Shown here: one piece after another, positions 34,649-41,366 of the stretch | Position numbering within the stretch: the first letter of the stretch is position 1 | Layout: the number at the start of each line of letters is the position of its first letter | NCBI GenBank assembly: GCA_043748015.1 | Contig: JAYTOA010000025.1 | Location: forward strand, 1-41,366 | Direction: 5' to 3' | Length of the DNA stretch: 41,366 nucleotides | Source: JAIBBG01 sp043748015 | GTDB lineage: Bacteria > Bacteroidota > Bacteroidia > Flavobacteriales_D > Sanyastnellaceae | Position numbers and translations under genes: made by a program | The notes under the pieces: generated by a model | What the model was told of the DNA's origin: nothing | Database searches by the model: none | Seen by the model: only the letters and a program-made list of their open reading frames with translations

Positions 34649-34973
34649 AAGGCCGATCCCCAACGTTTGATGGTGCTACTTCAAGATTGAACATTCATTG
34701 AATGTAGAATTCTAAAGTGCAAAATCATTTGGAATGTATATCCCCTAAGCTTCACTCTTAACTTATACAAACAAATACAGGCCAATGCGAAGTAACACGT
34801 TAATCCGAAAATTAGATTTTGACCATCAATAGACCGGTGATGATCCTGTTTCGTTTCTTATGATTTGCATTCGCAGGATAGAATCATGTGTTCAACCTTT
34901 CGGCCACTCCCTCTTAAGTGATTCTGATAACAAGATTTCACCACACTGAATCAGTCCAACCAAAAGTCGTCCG
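34649..34973. other. Gene-free stretch between the inverted repeat and thiolase
   Basis: No convincing ORF, tRNA or terminator was seen. It contains the second 26-bp repeat (34786-34811). The remainder is AT-rich and unassigned. Confidence 0.4.
34786..34811 (+). repeat. 26-bp dispersed repeat, copy 2
   Basis: TGCGAAGTAACACGTTAATC followed by CGAAAA, identical to 73-98 except at one base. Confidence 0.55.
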
Positions 34974-34981
34974 TATTTTTG
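34974..34981 (+). promoter_or_regulatory. Candidate -7 box for thiolase
   Basis: TATTTTTG fits TAnnTTTG and ends 18 bases before the thiolase ATG. No convincing -33 box is seen. Confidence 0.3.
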
Positions 34982-34999
34982 CGGTCTAAATTCAATTGA

Positions 35000-36178
35000 A
35001 TGAAAGAAGTCTTTATCGTTGCTGCAGTCCGCACTCCACTTGGTAGTTTCGGCGGTGCATTGTCATCCGTTTCAGCTACAAAACTCGGTGCAGCTGCCAT
35101 CAAGGGCGCTATTGATCGCATTGGGCTTGATCCAAAGGAAGTGAACGAAGTAATCATGGGATGCGTGTTGCAAGCCAATCTCGGACAAGCTCCTGCGCGT
35201 CAGGCGGCGAAATTCGCAGGATTGCCCGATGAAGTTCCGGCGACAACAGTAAACAAAGTTTGTGCTTCAGGAATGAAGGCAATTATGCAAGGTGCGCAGA
35301 GCATTCTGCTTGGTGATAATGACGTTGTGATTGCCGGAGGTATGGAGAATATGAGTCAGGTTCCTTTTTACTCAGAGAACTTGCGTTGGGGAAATAAATA
35401 TGGCAACGTGAACATGGTTGATGGACTCGCGAAAGATGGTCTTACAGATGTGTATCACAATTATGCGATGGGAAATGCGGCAGATATGTGCGCTAAAGAG
35501 TGCAACATTTCTCGCGAAGACCAGGATGCATTTGCGATTGAAAGCTACAAGCGTTCTGCAGCTGCATGGGCGGCGGGAAAATTTGCCGATGAAGTAATTC
35601 CTGTGAGTGTTACAGGAAGAAAAGGTGATGTTGTAGTCATCAGCGAAGACGAAGAATATAAGAACGTCAATTTCGAAAAAGTAGCCGGTTTACGTCCTGC
35701 ATTCAGCAAGGAAGGAACGGTAACTGCCGCGAATGCAAGCACCATGAACGATGGCGCTGCTGCAGTGATTTTGATGAGCAAAGAAAAAATGGAAGCACTC
35801 GGATTGAAACCGATTGCCAAAATCCGCGGATACGCTGATGCTGAGCAAGCACCGGAATGGTTCACCACTACTCCATCCAAAGCATTGCCAAAGGCAGTTG
35901 CTAAAGCCGGATTGAAAATGTCGGACCTTGACTTTGTAGAACTCAACGAAGCGTTTTCGGTTGTAGGAATCGTGAACAGCAAAAACATGTCGCTCGATCC
36001 TGCGAAGGTGAATGTGCACGGCGGAGCAGTTTCACTTGGTCATCCACTGGGATGTTCGGGTGCGAGAATCATTGTCACATTGATCAATGTTCTTGCAAAA
36101 AACAATGGCAAAATCGGTGGTGCTGGAATTTGCAACGGCGGTGGTGGTGCAAGCGCTGTGGTGATAGAAAAAATGTAA
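35000..36178 (+). CDS. Acetyl-CoA C-acetyltransferase (thiolase)
   Basis: A 392-residue thiolase that joins two acetyl-CoA to acetoacetyl-CoA, or the reverse. Catalytic residues are intact: C88 (NKVCASGMKA), H348 (SLGHPLGCSGAR) and C378 (GICNGGGGAS). They fall almost exactly where the Zoogloea enzyme has them (C89, H348, C378). Length and numbering favour the biosynthetic/acetoacetyl class over the beta-oxidation FadA class, but this is not certain. The ATG at 35000 is followed at once by the family N-terminus. It is monocistronic with its own terminator; no partner genes of fatty-acid or polyhydroxyalkanoate metabolism are adjacent. Confidence 0.95.
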   Translation: MKEVFIVAAVRTPLGSFGGALSSVSATKLGAAAIKGAIDRIGLDPKEVNEVIMGCVLQANLGQAPARQAAKFAGLPDEVPATTVNKVCASGMKAIMQGAQSILLGDNDVVIAGGMENMSQVPFYSENLRWGNKYGNVNMVDGLAKDGLTDVYHNYAMGNAADMCAKECNISREDQDAFAIESYKRSAAAWAAGKFADEVIPVSVTGRKGDVVVISEDEEYKNVNFEKVAGLRPAFSKEGTVTAANASTMNDGAAAVILMSKEKMEALGLKPIAKIRGYADAEQAPEWFTTTPSKALPKAVAKAGLKMSDLDFVELNEAFSVVGIVNSKNMSLDPAKVNVHGGAVSLGHPLGCSGARIIVTLINVLAKNNGKIGGAGICNGGGGASAVVIEKM

Positions 36179-36200
36179 TTGTTCTTGGCAAAATAATGGA

Positions 36201-36231
36201 CAAACCCTGCGAATAGCGGGGTTTGTTGTTT
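36201..36231 (+). terminator. Terminator after thiolase
   Basis: A 10-bp stem with one G-T pair (36201-36210 with 36216-36225; arm CAAACCCTGC) and a 5-base loop, followed by TTGTTT. Confidence 0.75.
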
Positions 36232-36408
36232 AAAAAATGTAGGAATCAATAACCCGACGATAAATTCCATTTTCATACTATTGGAAGTTTGTCTTTTACC
36301 GTTTAAAGTCACTCCCAAAAAAAAGACAACTCATTTTCTGGCGACTAAAAGTAGGATTGCATCTGAACCAATTGTACCATCAAATATAATAGTCGTCAAG
36401 TCTTAAGA

Positions 36409-37725
36409 TTACTTCATCCATTCAAACTTAGCAATTACCTCGGGCGCAGAGAGTAAAATTATTTCCGCCTCCGGCCCTCTTGTGCCATAATCGCCTTGTA
36501 AACCATAGTATCCATTCTCGTTGCGACTTGGGAAAAGAAAATCAAAGAAGGATGAGCTTTCAAAAGATATCACACGTCCTCCCTTCCCTCCTATTCCTCC
36601 TTTTCCACCATCACCACCAAGATTATTGATGTGAAGCTGCGGCAAATATTTTTCTGCATTGACGTCGCAATAGATAGTCACTTTTGAACCTCTACCACCT
36701 GAACCGCCATCACCACCATTTCCACCAAAACCTCCGGTTGAATTGGAATAGCTACTGGCATCGCCACCATCACCACCGTTTCCTCCATTGCCACCGTTTC
36801 CTCCACGGATATCTATTTCAAATTTTCCATTTCCGGCCTTCAACATAAATTGCTTTTGCTCTTTACCTATGAGTAAATTGATATGCAAAATATTTGTTGA
36901 ATCGGATAACCACATAAACAAATATGCATTCGGCGCATCCTCTCCTGACTCTCCTGATATTCCATCTCCACCCGTTTGATCTTTTGCTCCATCTTTTCCC
37001 TTTGCTCCATCTGATCCGGGCTCAATGTTGTACCGATAAGAAAGTGTGAAGTCGTAATTGATAGCGTAAATCTTGACATCAAATATTTTCGGATCATCCC
37101 GTGATACGACGGATAACGTTATAAAATCTCCCGCCTCAAGAAAGTCATTTGGCACGGCAAAAATGCCATCTGATATTTCTTCTTTACCATTGAATAAACG
37201 CAGTGATTCCGGTTTGATGAAAGAACCAGACTTCCATGGAGATGCCTGATATTCCTGTCTGTTGGAATAATAAAGGCTAACGTCAGGAGAGAAGACAGTT
37301 CCGGGTTTTATTTTGATGTCCTTTGGTAGGAGCAGTGCAAGTCGCACGAGTTTAGGAATATGCAAAGTGAAAGTCGACTTTCCTGATGAATCGCCAGATG
37401 CGAATGCCGTTATTTCAACTTTGCCCTTGTTGCTCTGAGCCTTTTCAAGATCAATAATGAAAGCATCGCCCTTCATTTCGCCTTGACTACTGATTAACTC
37501 AACATTTTTCCATCGAAGATTTCCGTTGAGGTAACCGGTCGTTCTTCGCTTCTTACCTGAAACGTAAGTCACTTCTGCACCTAATGGCAACACGCCGGTG
37601 ATGAACCATGTTTGCGAAGTATCCGCAACAATTTTAATGGATGAAAAATACCTCCTTTGACTATAGCTGTCAACGGTAGTTAGAAGTAAAAAAAAAACAG
37701 TTAAGAGTCGAATTGTTTTTATCAT
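36409..37725 (-). CDS. Secreted glycine-rich, collagen-like protein
   Basis: A 438-residue exported protein with a signal peptide (about 1-23). A beta-rich N-terminal region of about 200 residues is followed by two low-complexity blocks. The first has collagen-like G-x-x triplets (about 235-262, GSDGAKGKDGAK and GISGESGEDAP). The second has GGNGGNGGDGGD-type repeats (about 305-385), interrupted by a short conserved-looking segment. It ends in a short domain (APEVIAKFEWMK). No T9SS sorting domain is recognised. It could be a matrix or surface protein. The triplets are few, so a true collagen triple helix is doubtful. ATG start at 37723-37725. Confidence 0.8.
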   Translation of the reverse strand: MIKTIRLLTVFFLLLTTVDSYSQRRYFSSIKIVADTSQTWFITGVLPLGAEVTYVSGKKRRTTGYLNGNLRWKNVELISSQGEMKGDAFIIDLEKAQSNKGKVEITAFASGDSSGKSTFTLHIPKLVRLALLLPKDIKIKPGTVFSPDVSLYYSNRQEYQASPWKSGSFIKPESLRLFNGKEEISDGIFAVPNDFLEAGDFITLSVVSRDDPKIFDVKIYAINYDFTLSYRYNIEPGSDGAKGKDGAKDQTGGDGISGESGEDAPNAYLFMWLSDSTNILHINLLIGKEQKQFMLKAGNGKFEIDIRGGNGGNGGNGGDGGDASSYSNSTGGFGGNGGDGGSGGRGSKVTIYCDVNAEKYLPQLHINNLGGDGGKGGIGGKGGRVISFESSSFFDFLFPSRNENGYYGLQGDYGTRGPEAEIILLSAPEVIAKFEWMK

Positions 37726-37815
37726 AGCTATAGTTGACCTTCAAAACTAAAACATCGGCCAATAATTTTATATCAAAGAATGTCCCTTTCTTTGAAGCAC
37801 GAAAAATACGAAACG

Positions 37816-38577
37816 ATGAAATTGATTTCATTCAATGTAAATGGCATACGTGCTGGAGTGAAAAAGGGATTACTGAAAGACATAGCCATCATGCAACCGG
37901 ATGTTCTTTGTTTGCAGGAAACCAAAGCCAATGATGAACAAGTGAAAGAGGCTCTTAAAGATCTGAATGGATATGAAATTTATTCCAGCAGTGCCGAAAA
38001 GGCCGGTTATAGTGGAACAGCAATTCTCTCCAAGGCAAAACCACTAAGTGTAAGTTATGGATTAGGAATAGCAGAGCACGATACTCAAGGTCGAACCATC
38101 ACTGCGGAATACAAAGATTTTTATTTGGTGAATACCTATGTTCCGAATAGTGGACAAGATCTTGTTCGTCTCGACTACCGCATGACATGGGATGTAGCGT
38201 TGCTCAAACATTTGAAGAAGCTGGAAAAGAAGAAGCCTGTGATCTGGTGCGGGGATATGAACGTTGCTCATAGGGCCATTGACCTTGCCAATCCCAAATC
38301 GAATTATAATAAAACTGCAGGTTACACTCAGAAAGAAATAGATGGACTAGATGCTTTCCACAAGGCAGGATTCGTCGACACTTTCCGTCATTTCTATCCT
38401 GAAGTGGTAAAATACAGTTGGTGGAGTGCGCGATTCAATTCCCGTGCAAAGAACGTTGGCTGGCGCATTGACTATTTCATGGTTTCCAAATCGCTTGTGT
38501 CATCCGTCAATGAAGCTTTCATACTGAATGAGATTGAGGGAAGCGATCATTGTCCGGTAGGGATTACCTTAAATTAA
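37816..38577 (+). CDS. xth: Exodeoxyribonuclease III
   Basis: An AP endonuclease and 3'-5' exonuclease for DNA repair, 253 residues, the usual length. The start is placed at ATG 37816 (MKLISFNVNGIRAG); an upstream in-frame ATG (37780) would add 12 atypical residues. Motifs are intact: N7, E35 (LCLQETKA), the GDMNVAH block, the NVGWRIDYFMVS block, and D244/H245 in the terminal GSDHCPVGI. Class E. coli Xth / human APE1. It is a single gene and no terminator is obvious after it. Confidence 0.96.
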   Translation: MKLISFNVNGIRAGVKKGLLKDIAIMQPDVLCLQETKANDEQVKEALKDLNGYEIYSSSAEKAGYSGTAILSKAKPLSVSYGLGIAEHDTQGRTITAEYKDFYLVNTYVPNSGQDLVRLDYRMTWDVALLKHLKKLEKKKPVIWCGDMNVAHRAIDLANPKSNYNKTAGYTQKEIDGLDAFHKAGFVDTFRHFYPEVVKYSWWSARFNSRAKNVGWRIDYFMVSKSLVSSVNEAFILNEIEGSDHCPVGITLN

Positions 38578-39040
38578 GTGAGTATTGACGTCCCATTAAT
38601 GTTTAAATGTGCTGCTCAGTAATTGAAGTCGCGACTTGAAAGTCTTTGGTTCAAATTGCAATATGGAGAATTCATCTAGATATACTAATAGTCAATTTGA
38701 TGAAGGTCTACCCCTAAATTAAACTCAAGATTTGTAGATTTAAGAATTCCAATTTGTCCTGTTGTACACATGGGCAAATTGAAATGGTTGCGCACAAAAT
38801 TTTCACGTTGGATACAGGCAAATTCAGGTGCCGATCAAGAAATCATATTGTATTTCAATTGCAAAATACAACCTGCGGAAGTATGACAATTCAATTTCTT
38901 GCTTCATTTGAGAAGAAAAAAATCAAAATATCAATAGCAAGAAAATCGAAGATTCCAAACGGAACATTCTACAAATCCTATATGACGCATGTCAGTTTTC
39001 ACGGAAAATGTTTAGCTAACTTTACATCATAGAAAACTGC
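38578..39040. other. Gene-free stretch before the universal stress gene
   Basis: No convincing ORF is seen; a 92-residue reading (38754-39032) starts at TTG and lacks coding character. It contains a 12-bp palindrome AAGTCGCGACTT (38626-38637) and a weak hairpin near 38848-38872. Nothing else is assigned. Confidence 0.4.
39017..39024 (+). promoter_or_regulatory. Candidate -7 box for the universal stress gene
   Basis: TAACTTTA is one base from TAnnTTTG and ends 17 bases before the ATG. A TTTTC lies about 17 bases upstream of it, a poor -33 match. Confidence 0.3.
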
Positions 39041-39880
39041 ATGAACATGGAAAAAATTCTTGTTACAACCGACTTCTCCACCAACTCGAAAGCAGGAATC
39101 CGCTTCGCCATTCAGTTGGCATCACAACACAAATACGAGCTGACCTTTTTTCATACCTACTATCTGGTGCTTCCTACCTCTATGAGCCATATCGACAGAG
39201 AAAACATTTATAAAGATGAGTCAAAGAAAATTCAGAAAAAGTTAAATCAATTCGTAGCATCTATATATAAATCCAGAGGCGTTCCTTTCAAGAGCTTAAA
39301 TTGCATAATTCAAAGTTCTGTTTCTGCTGATACCTGCATAATGGACTACGCTCGTGAGAACAAGTTCGGTTTTATCTGCATGAGTACAAGAGGTTCTTCC
39401 AGTTTAATAAAAATCTTAGGAACGACCACTTCCAACCTTATCAAACACTCTGAAGTGCCGGTAATAGCCATACCACATAAATACCGAACGAATGAAATAA
39501 ACAGCGTTACTTATGCATCTGACCTCGAAGATCTTAAGAATGAAGTTACTCAAGTTGTTGCATTTGCCAAGTCTTTGAAGGCAAAATTGACGTTGCTTCA
39601 TTTCCACTATTTGACAACGTCGGATTTCGATTCGAAATCTGTTGAAACTACAATTAAGAAACACACAAATTACAAAATCTCAGCCCTCATCAAAAAGGCC
39701 GATCCTGCAGAAACAATTATTTCAAACCTAGAAGTCGAAGTAAGAAAATCAAAACCGTCAATACTCATTATGTTCTCCAGGCAGAAACGAAGTTTCCTTG
39801 ATAAAATCTTTCTTTCAAGTAAAACTGCAGAGTATTCATTCCGAATCAATGTTCCATTGCTCGTTTTTGGAAAGAAATAG
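39041..39880 (+). CDS. Tandem universal stress protein (two USP domains)
   Basis: A 279-residue protein with two UspA-like domains (about 1-145 and 150-279). Domain 1 starts KILVTTDFS and has a nucleotide-binding-like end (STRGSSSLIKILGTTTSN, then HSEVPVIAIP). Domain 2 is more diverged, with a shorter binding signature (FSRQKRSFLDKIFLSSKTAE). This suggests one domain may bind ATP better than the other. The start is ATG 39041, with ATG 39047 as a close alternative. The AI-2E family gene follows by 32 bases on the same strand, probably co-transcribed. Confidence 0.92.
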   Translation: MNMEKILVTTDFSTNSKAGIRFAIQLASQHKYELTFFHTYYLVLPTSMSHIDRENIYKDESKKIQKKLNQFVASIYKSRGVPFKSLNCIIQSSVSADTCIMDYARENKFGFICMSTRGSSSLIKILGTTTSNLIKHSEVPVIAIPHKYRTNEINSVTYASDLEDLKNEVTQVVAFAKSLKAKLTLLHFHYLTTSDFDSKSVETTIKKHTNYKISALIKKADPAETIISNLEVEVRKSKPSILIMFSRQKRSFLDKIFLSSKTAEYSFRINVPLLVFGKK

Positions 39881-39912
39881 ATTCTTTAAAAGGATATCTA
39901 ATTAATATAATT

Positions 39913-41001
39913 ATGGAAGAGGCAAATCCCCGAAGCCATATGATCCCGAGCAAGAGCATTTCTGTTCTTGAAATACTTCAGATCATAGTGCTTGCAAGTG
40001 TCATCATGTATTTTGGAAAAACACTGTTGATACCGCTAAGTTTTGCACTGCTCATGAGCTTTTTGCTTTATCCTGCCTGCAGTTGGATGGAATCCAAAGG
40101 GATCAACAAAGGCGTGGCTATTTTGGTATCTATTCTTGTATTGACTATAATGGTTGGTTCAATCTTATATCTATTTTTTGCGCAGATTGTTAAATTCTCA
40201 AATGAATGGCATACTATCAAAGAAAAACTACTCGCAACTCAAACCCAACTCAGTACATTTATTGCAGAAAATTTCGGAGTCAGTTCTGAAAGCCAATTGA
40301 CTTATCTCAACAAAGCAATTGACGACTCAAGTTCACAGATTGTTCCCTTGCTGCAAAACACATTCTACTCAATTTCAGAATCATTGTTCTACTTGATAAT
40401 GATTCTGATATTTACCGCGCTTATTTTATTTCACAGGAAAATGCTTTCCAAAGCGATCTACCATATTTTCCCCTACAAACAGCGAAATACTATTCATGAA
40501 ATTCTCCTTGAAACAATTCAATCCTACTATAAGTTTTTCAAAGGAATGTTAATCGTCTATTTGATGGTAGGTACTCTCAACAGTATAGGACTTGCAATCA
40601 TCGGCGTTCCACACCCTATTCTTTTCGGTTTTACAGCGTCCATTCTGACATTCATACCTTATGTAGGAATTTTGATTGCATCACTTCTACCGATTGCCAT
40701 ATCCTGGATTGAGTTTAATTCAATATGGTACCCGATAGGAGTTGTGATTGTATTTACCATTGTTCAATTGCTAGAAGCTTATATCATTTTTCCTATGGCC
40801 GTTGGAGGCAGATTAAAAATAAACACCTTCGTAATTATTTTGACAATTGTTGCCGGGGGAATTCTTTGGGGTGCAGTGGGTATGATCTTATTCATTCCAT
40901 TCATCAGCATTGTAAAATTGATAGCAGATCGTTCTGAGAAACTGAAAACACTGTCCATTCTTTTAGGTGATGGTAATGATGAAAGCATCAAGAAAAACTG
41001 A
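39913..41001 (+). CDS. AI-2E family transporter
   Basis: A 362-residue inner-membrane protein with about seven or eight membrane segments. It has the family pattern: an N-terminal membrane block (about 20-50), a soluble loop (about 95-145), then helices containing IGVPHPILFGFTASILTFIP and QLLEAYIIFPMAVGGRLKIN. Members include the E. coli TqsA-type AI-2 exporter and Na+/H+ antiporters, so the substrate is open. ATG start at 39913. It sits directly behind the universal stress gene, and a stress-linked transport role is a position-based guess. Confidence 0.93.
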   Translation: MEEANPRSHMIPSKSISVLEILQIIVLASVIMYFGKTLLIPLSFALLMSFLLYPACSWMESKGINKGVAILVSILVLTIMVGSILYLFFAQIVKFSNEWHTIKEKLLATQTQLSTFIAENFGVSSESQLTYLNKAIDDSSSQIVPLLQNTFYSISESLFYLIMILIFTALILFHRKMLSKAIYHIFPYKQRNTIHEILLETIQSYYKFFKGMLIVYLMVGTLNSIGLAIIGVPHPILFGFTASILTFIPYVGILIASLLPIAISWIEFNSIWYPIGVVIVFTIVQLLEAYIIFPMAVGGRLKINTFVIILTIVAGGILWGAVGMILFIPFISIVKLIADRSEKLKTLSILLGDGNDESIKKN

Positions 41002-41283
41002 AGTATTCTATGAAACCGCTTCAAACCATTATCACATTCCAGCAAAGTGTATTTGCACTCCATATTAGGAACCAACATTTCTTATTGATTCGGGTCGTCC
41101 ATGCTTGAATAGCAAGGCAAGCAAACAACAAGTAAGATTCGATAGGCAAATGGCTGCACTCAATTAAGTTCATGGGCAAAATCCCTTGCGGAACCAACGT
41201 AAACCATGAAATTCCAAATTAAATTTTACAGGGGTGCAATCAATTCCATCTCCTTTTTTACATTTGGCTGTCTATTTCACTCG
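41002..41283. other. Gene-free right flank
   Basis: No convincing ORF, terminator or RNA gene was seen between the AI-2E gene and the IS21-like terminal repeats near the right edge. Confidence 0.4.
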
Positions 41284-41366
41284 AACTGACCAGTCATTTC
41301 AGCGGCAACTGACCACCCCCTTGTTTGATTTATTTTAGGGGTTGCTTTCTGATTGCAAAGTTATGA
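41284..41366. mobile_element. Possible IS21-like element terminus
   Basis: Two direct copies of AACTGACCA (41284-41292 and 41307-41315) are spaced 23 bases apart and followed by CCCCC. Spaced terminal repeats of this kind are typical of IS21-family ends. No transposase is visible, because the element, if present, would continue to the right of the window. Confidence 0.3.

Noticed and set aside
38626..38637. 12-bp palindrome AAGTCGCGACTT as an operator
   Set aside because: It lies 400 bases from the next start and occurs once; no support.
38754..39032. 92-residue ORF before the universal stress gene
   Set aside because: TTG start, no recognisable domain and no coding pattern; best treated as non-coding.

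Overview
The window comes from a chromosome of the phylum Bacteroidota. The evidence is a type IX secretion (T9SS) setting (PorP/SprF-family protein, type A and type B sorting domains on secreted proteins), RpoB and RpoC of Bacteroidota type, a DUF3078 barrel, and several weak TAnnTTTG-like -7 promoter boxes. I cannot name the genus. No phage genes, CRISPR array, rRNA genes or complete insertion sequence is visible, although the last ~85 bases resemble the end of an IS21-like element.

Layout. (1) 1-2600: a truncated dispersed hairpin element at the left edge, a TPR/adenylate cyclase sensor and an orphan 147-residue protein with its own terminator. (2) 2800-16500: the transcription-translation block, all on the minus strand. 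In transcription order it is tRNA-Thr(TGT), tRNA-Tyr, tRNA-Gly, tRNA-Thr(GGT), tuf, tRNA-Trp, secE, nusG, rplK, rplA, rplJ, rplL, rpoB, rpoC, and then a strong terminator. A 15-bp hairpin sits between rplL and rpoB, where other bacteria attenuate. (3) 16465-20150: a SlyD-type FKBP isomerase with its terminator, an NTF2-like protein, a DUF4197 lipoprotein, a small secreted protein and a PorP/SprF-like protein. The last two lie in an apparent operon behind a 1057-residue type B secreted SprB-repeat protein (20154-23327). (4) 23480-25920: rsmG, an ECF sigma factor and a family 2 glycosyltransferase; the last two overlap. (5) 26033-31250: a secreted trypsin/lysyl-endopeptidase-like protease, a lipoprotein and a secreted CocE/NonD hydrolase, the two enzymes carrying T9SS type A tails. 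(6) 31248-34283: a DUF3078 barrel, a 25-residue-repeat protein, a doubtful small ORF and an M16 peptidase. (7) 34283-35000: a gene-free region holding a large imperfect inverted repeat. (8) 35000-41001: thiolase, a glycine-rich collagen-like secreted protein, exonuclease III, a tandem universal stress protein and an AI-2E family transporter.

How it fits together. The central block builds RNA polymerase, ribosomal stalk proteins, EF-Tu and SecE. The right half is rich in exported proteins that leave by Sec and then T9SS. The least explained items are the structured non-coding element at 34426-34648 with an inverted partial copy at 1-43, a 26-bp repeat found near both copies, and the four-unit 25-residue repeat protein at 32397-32810.
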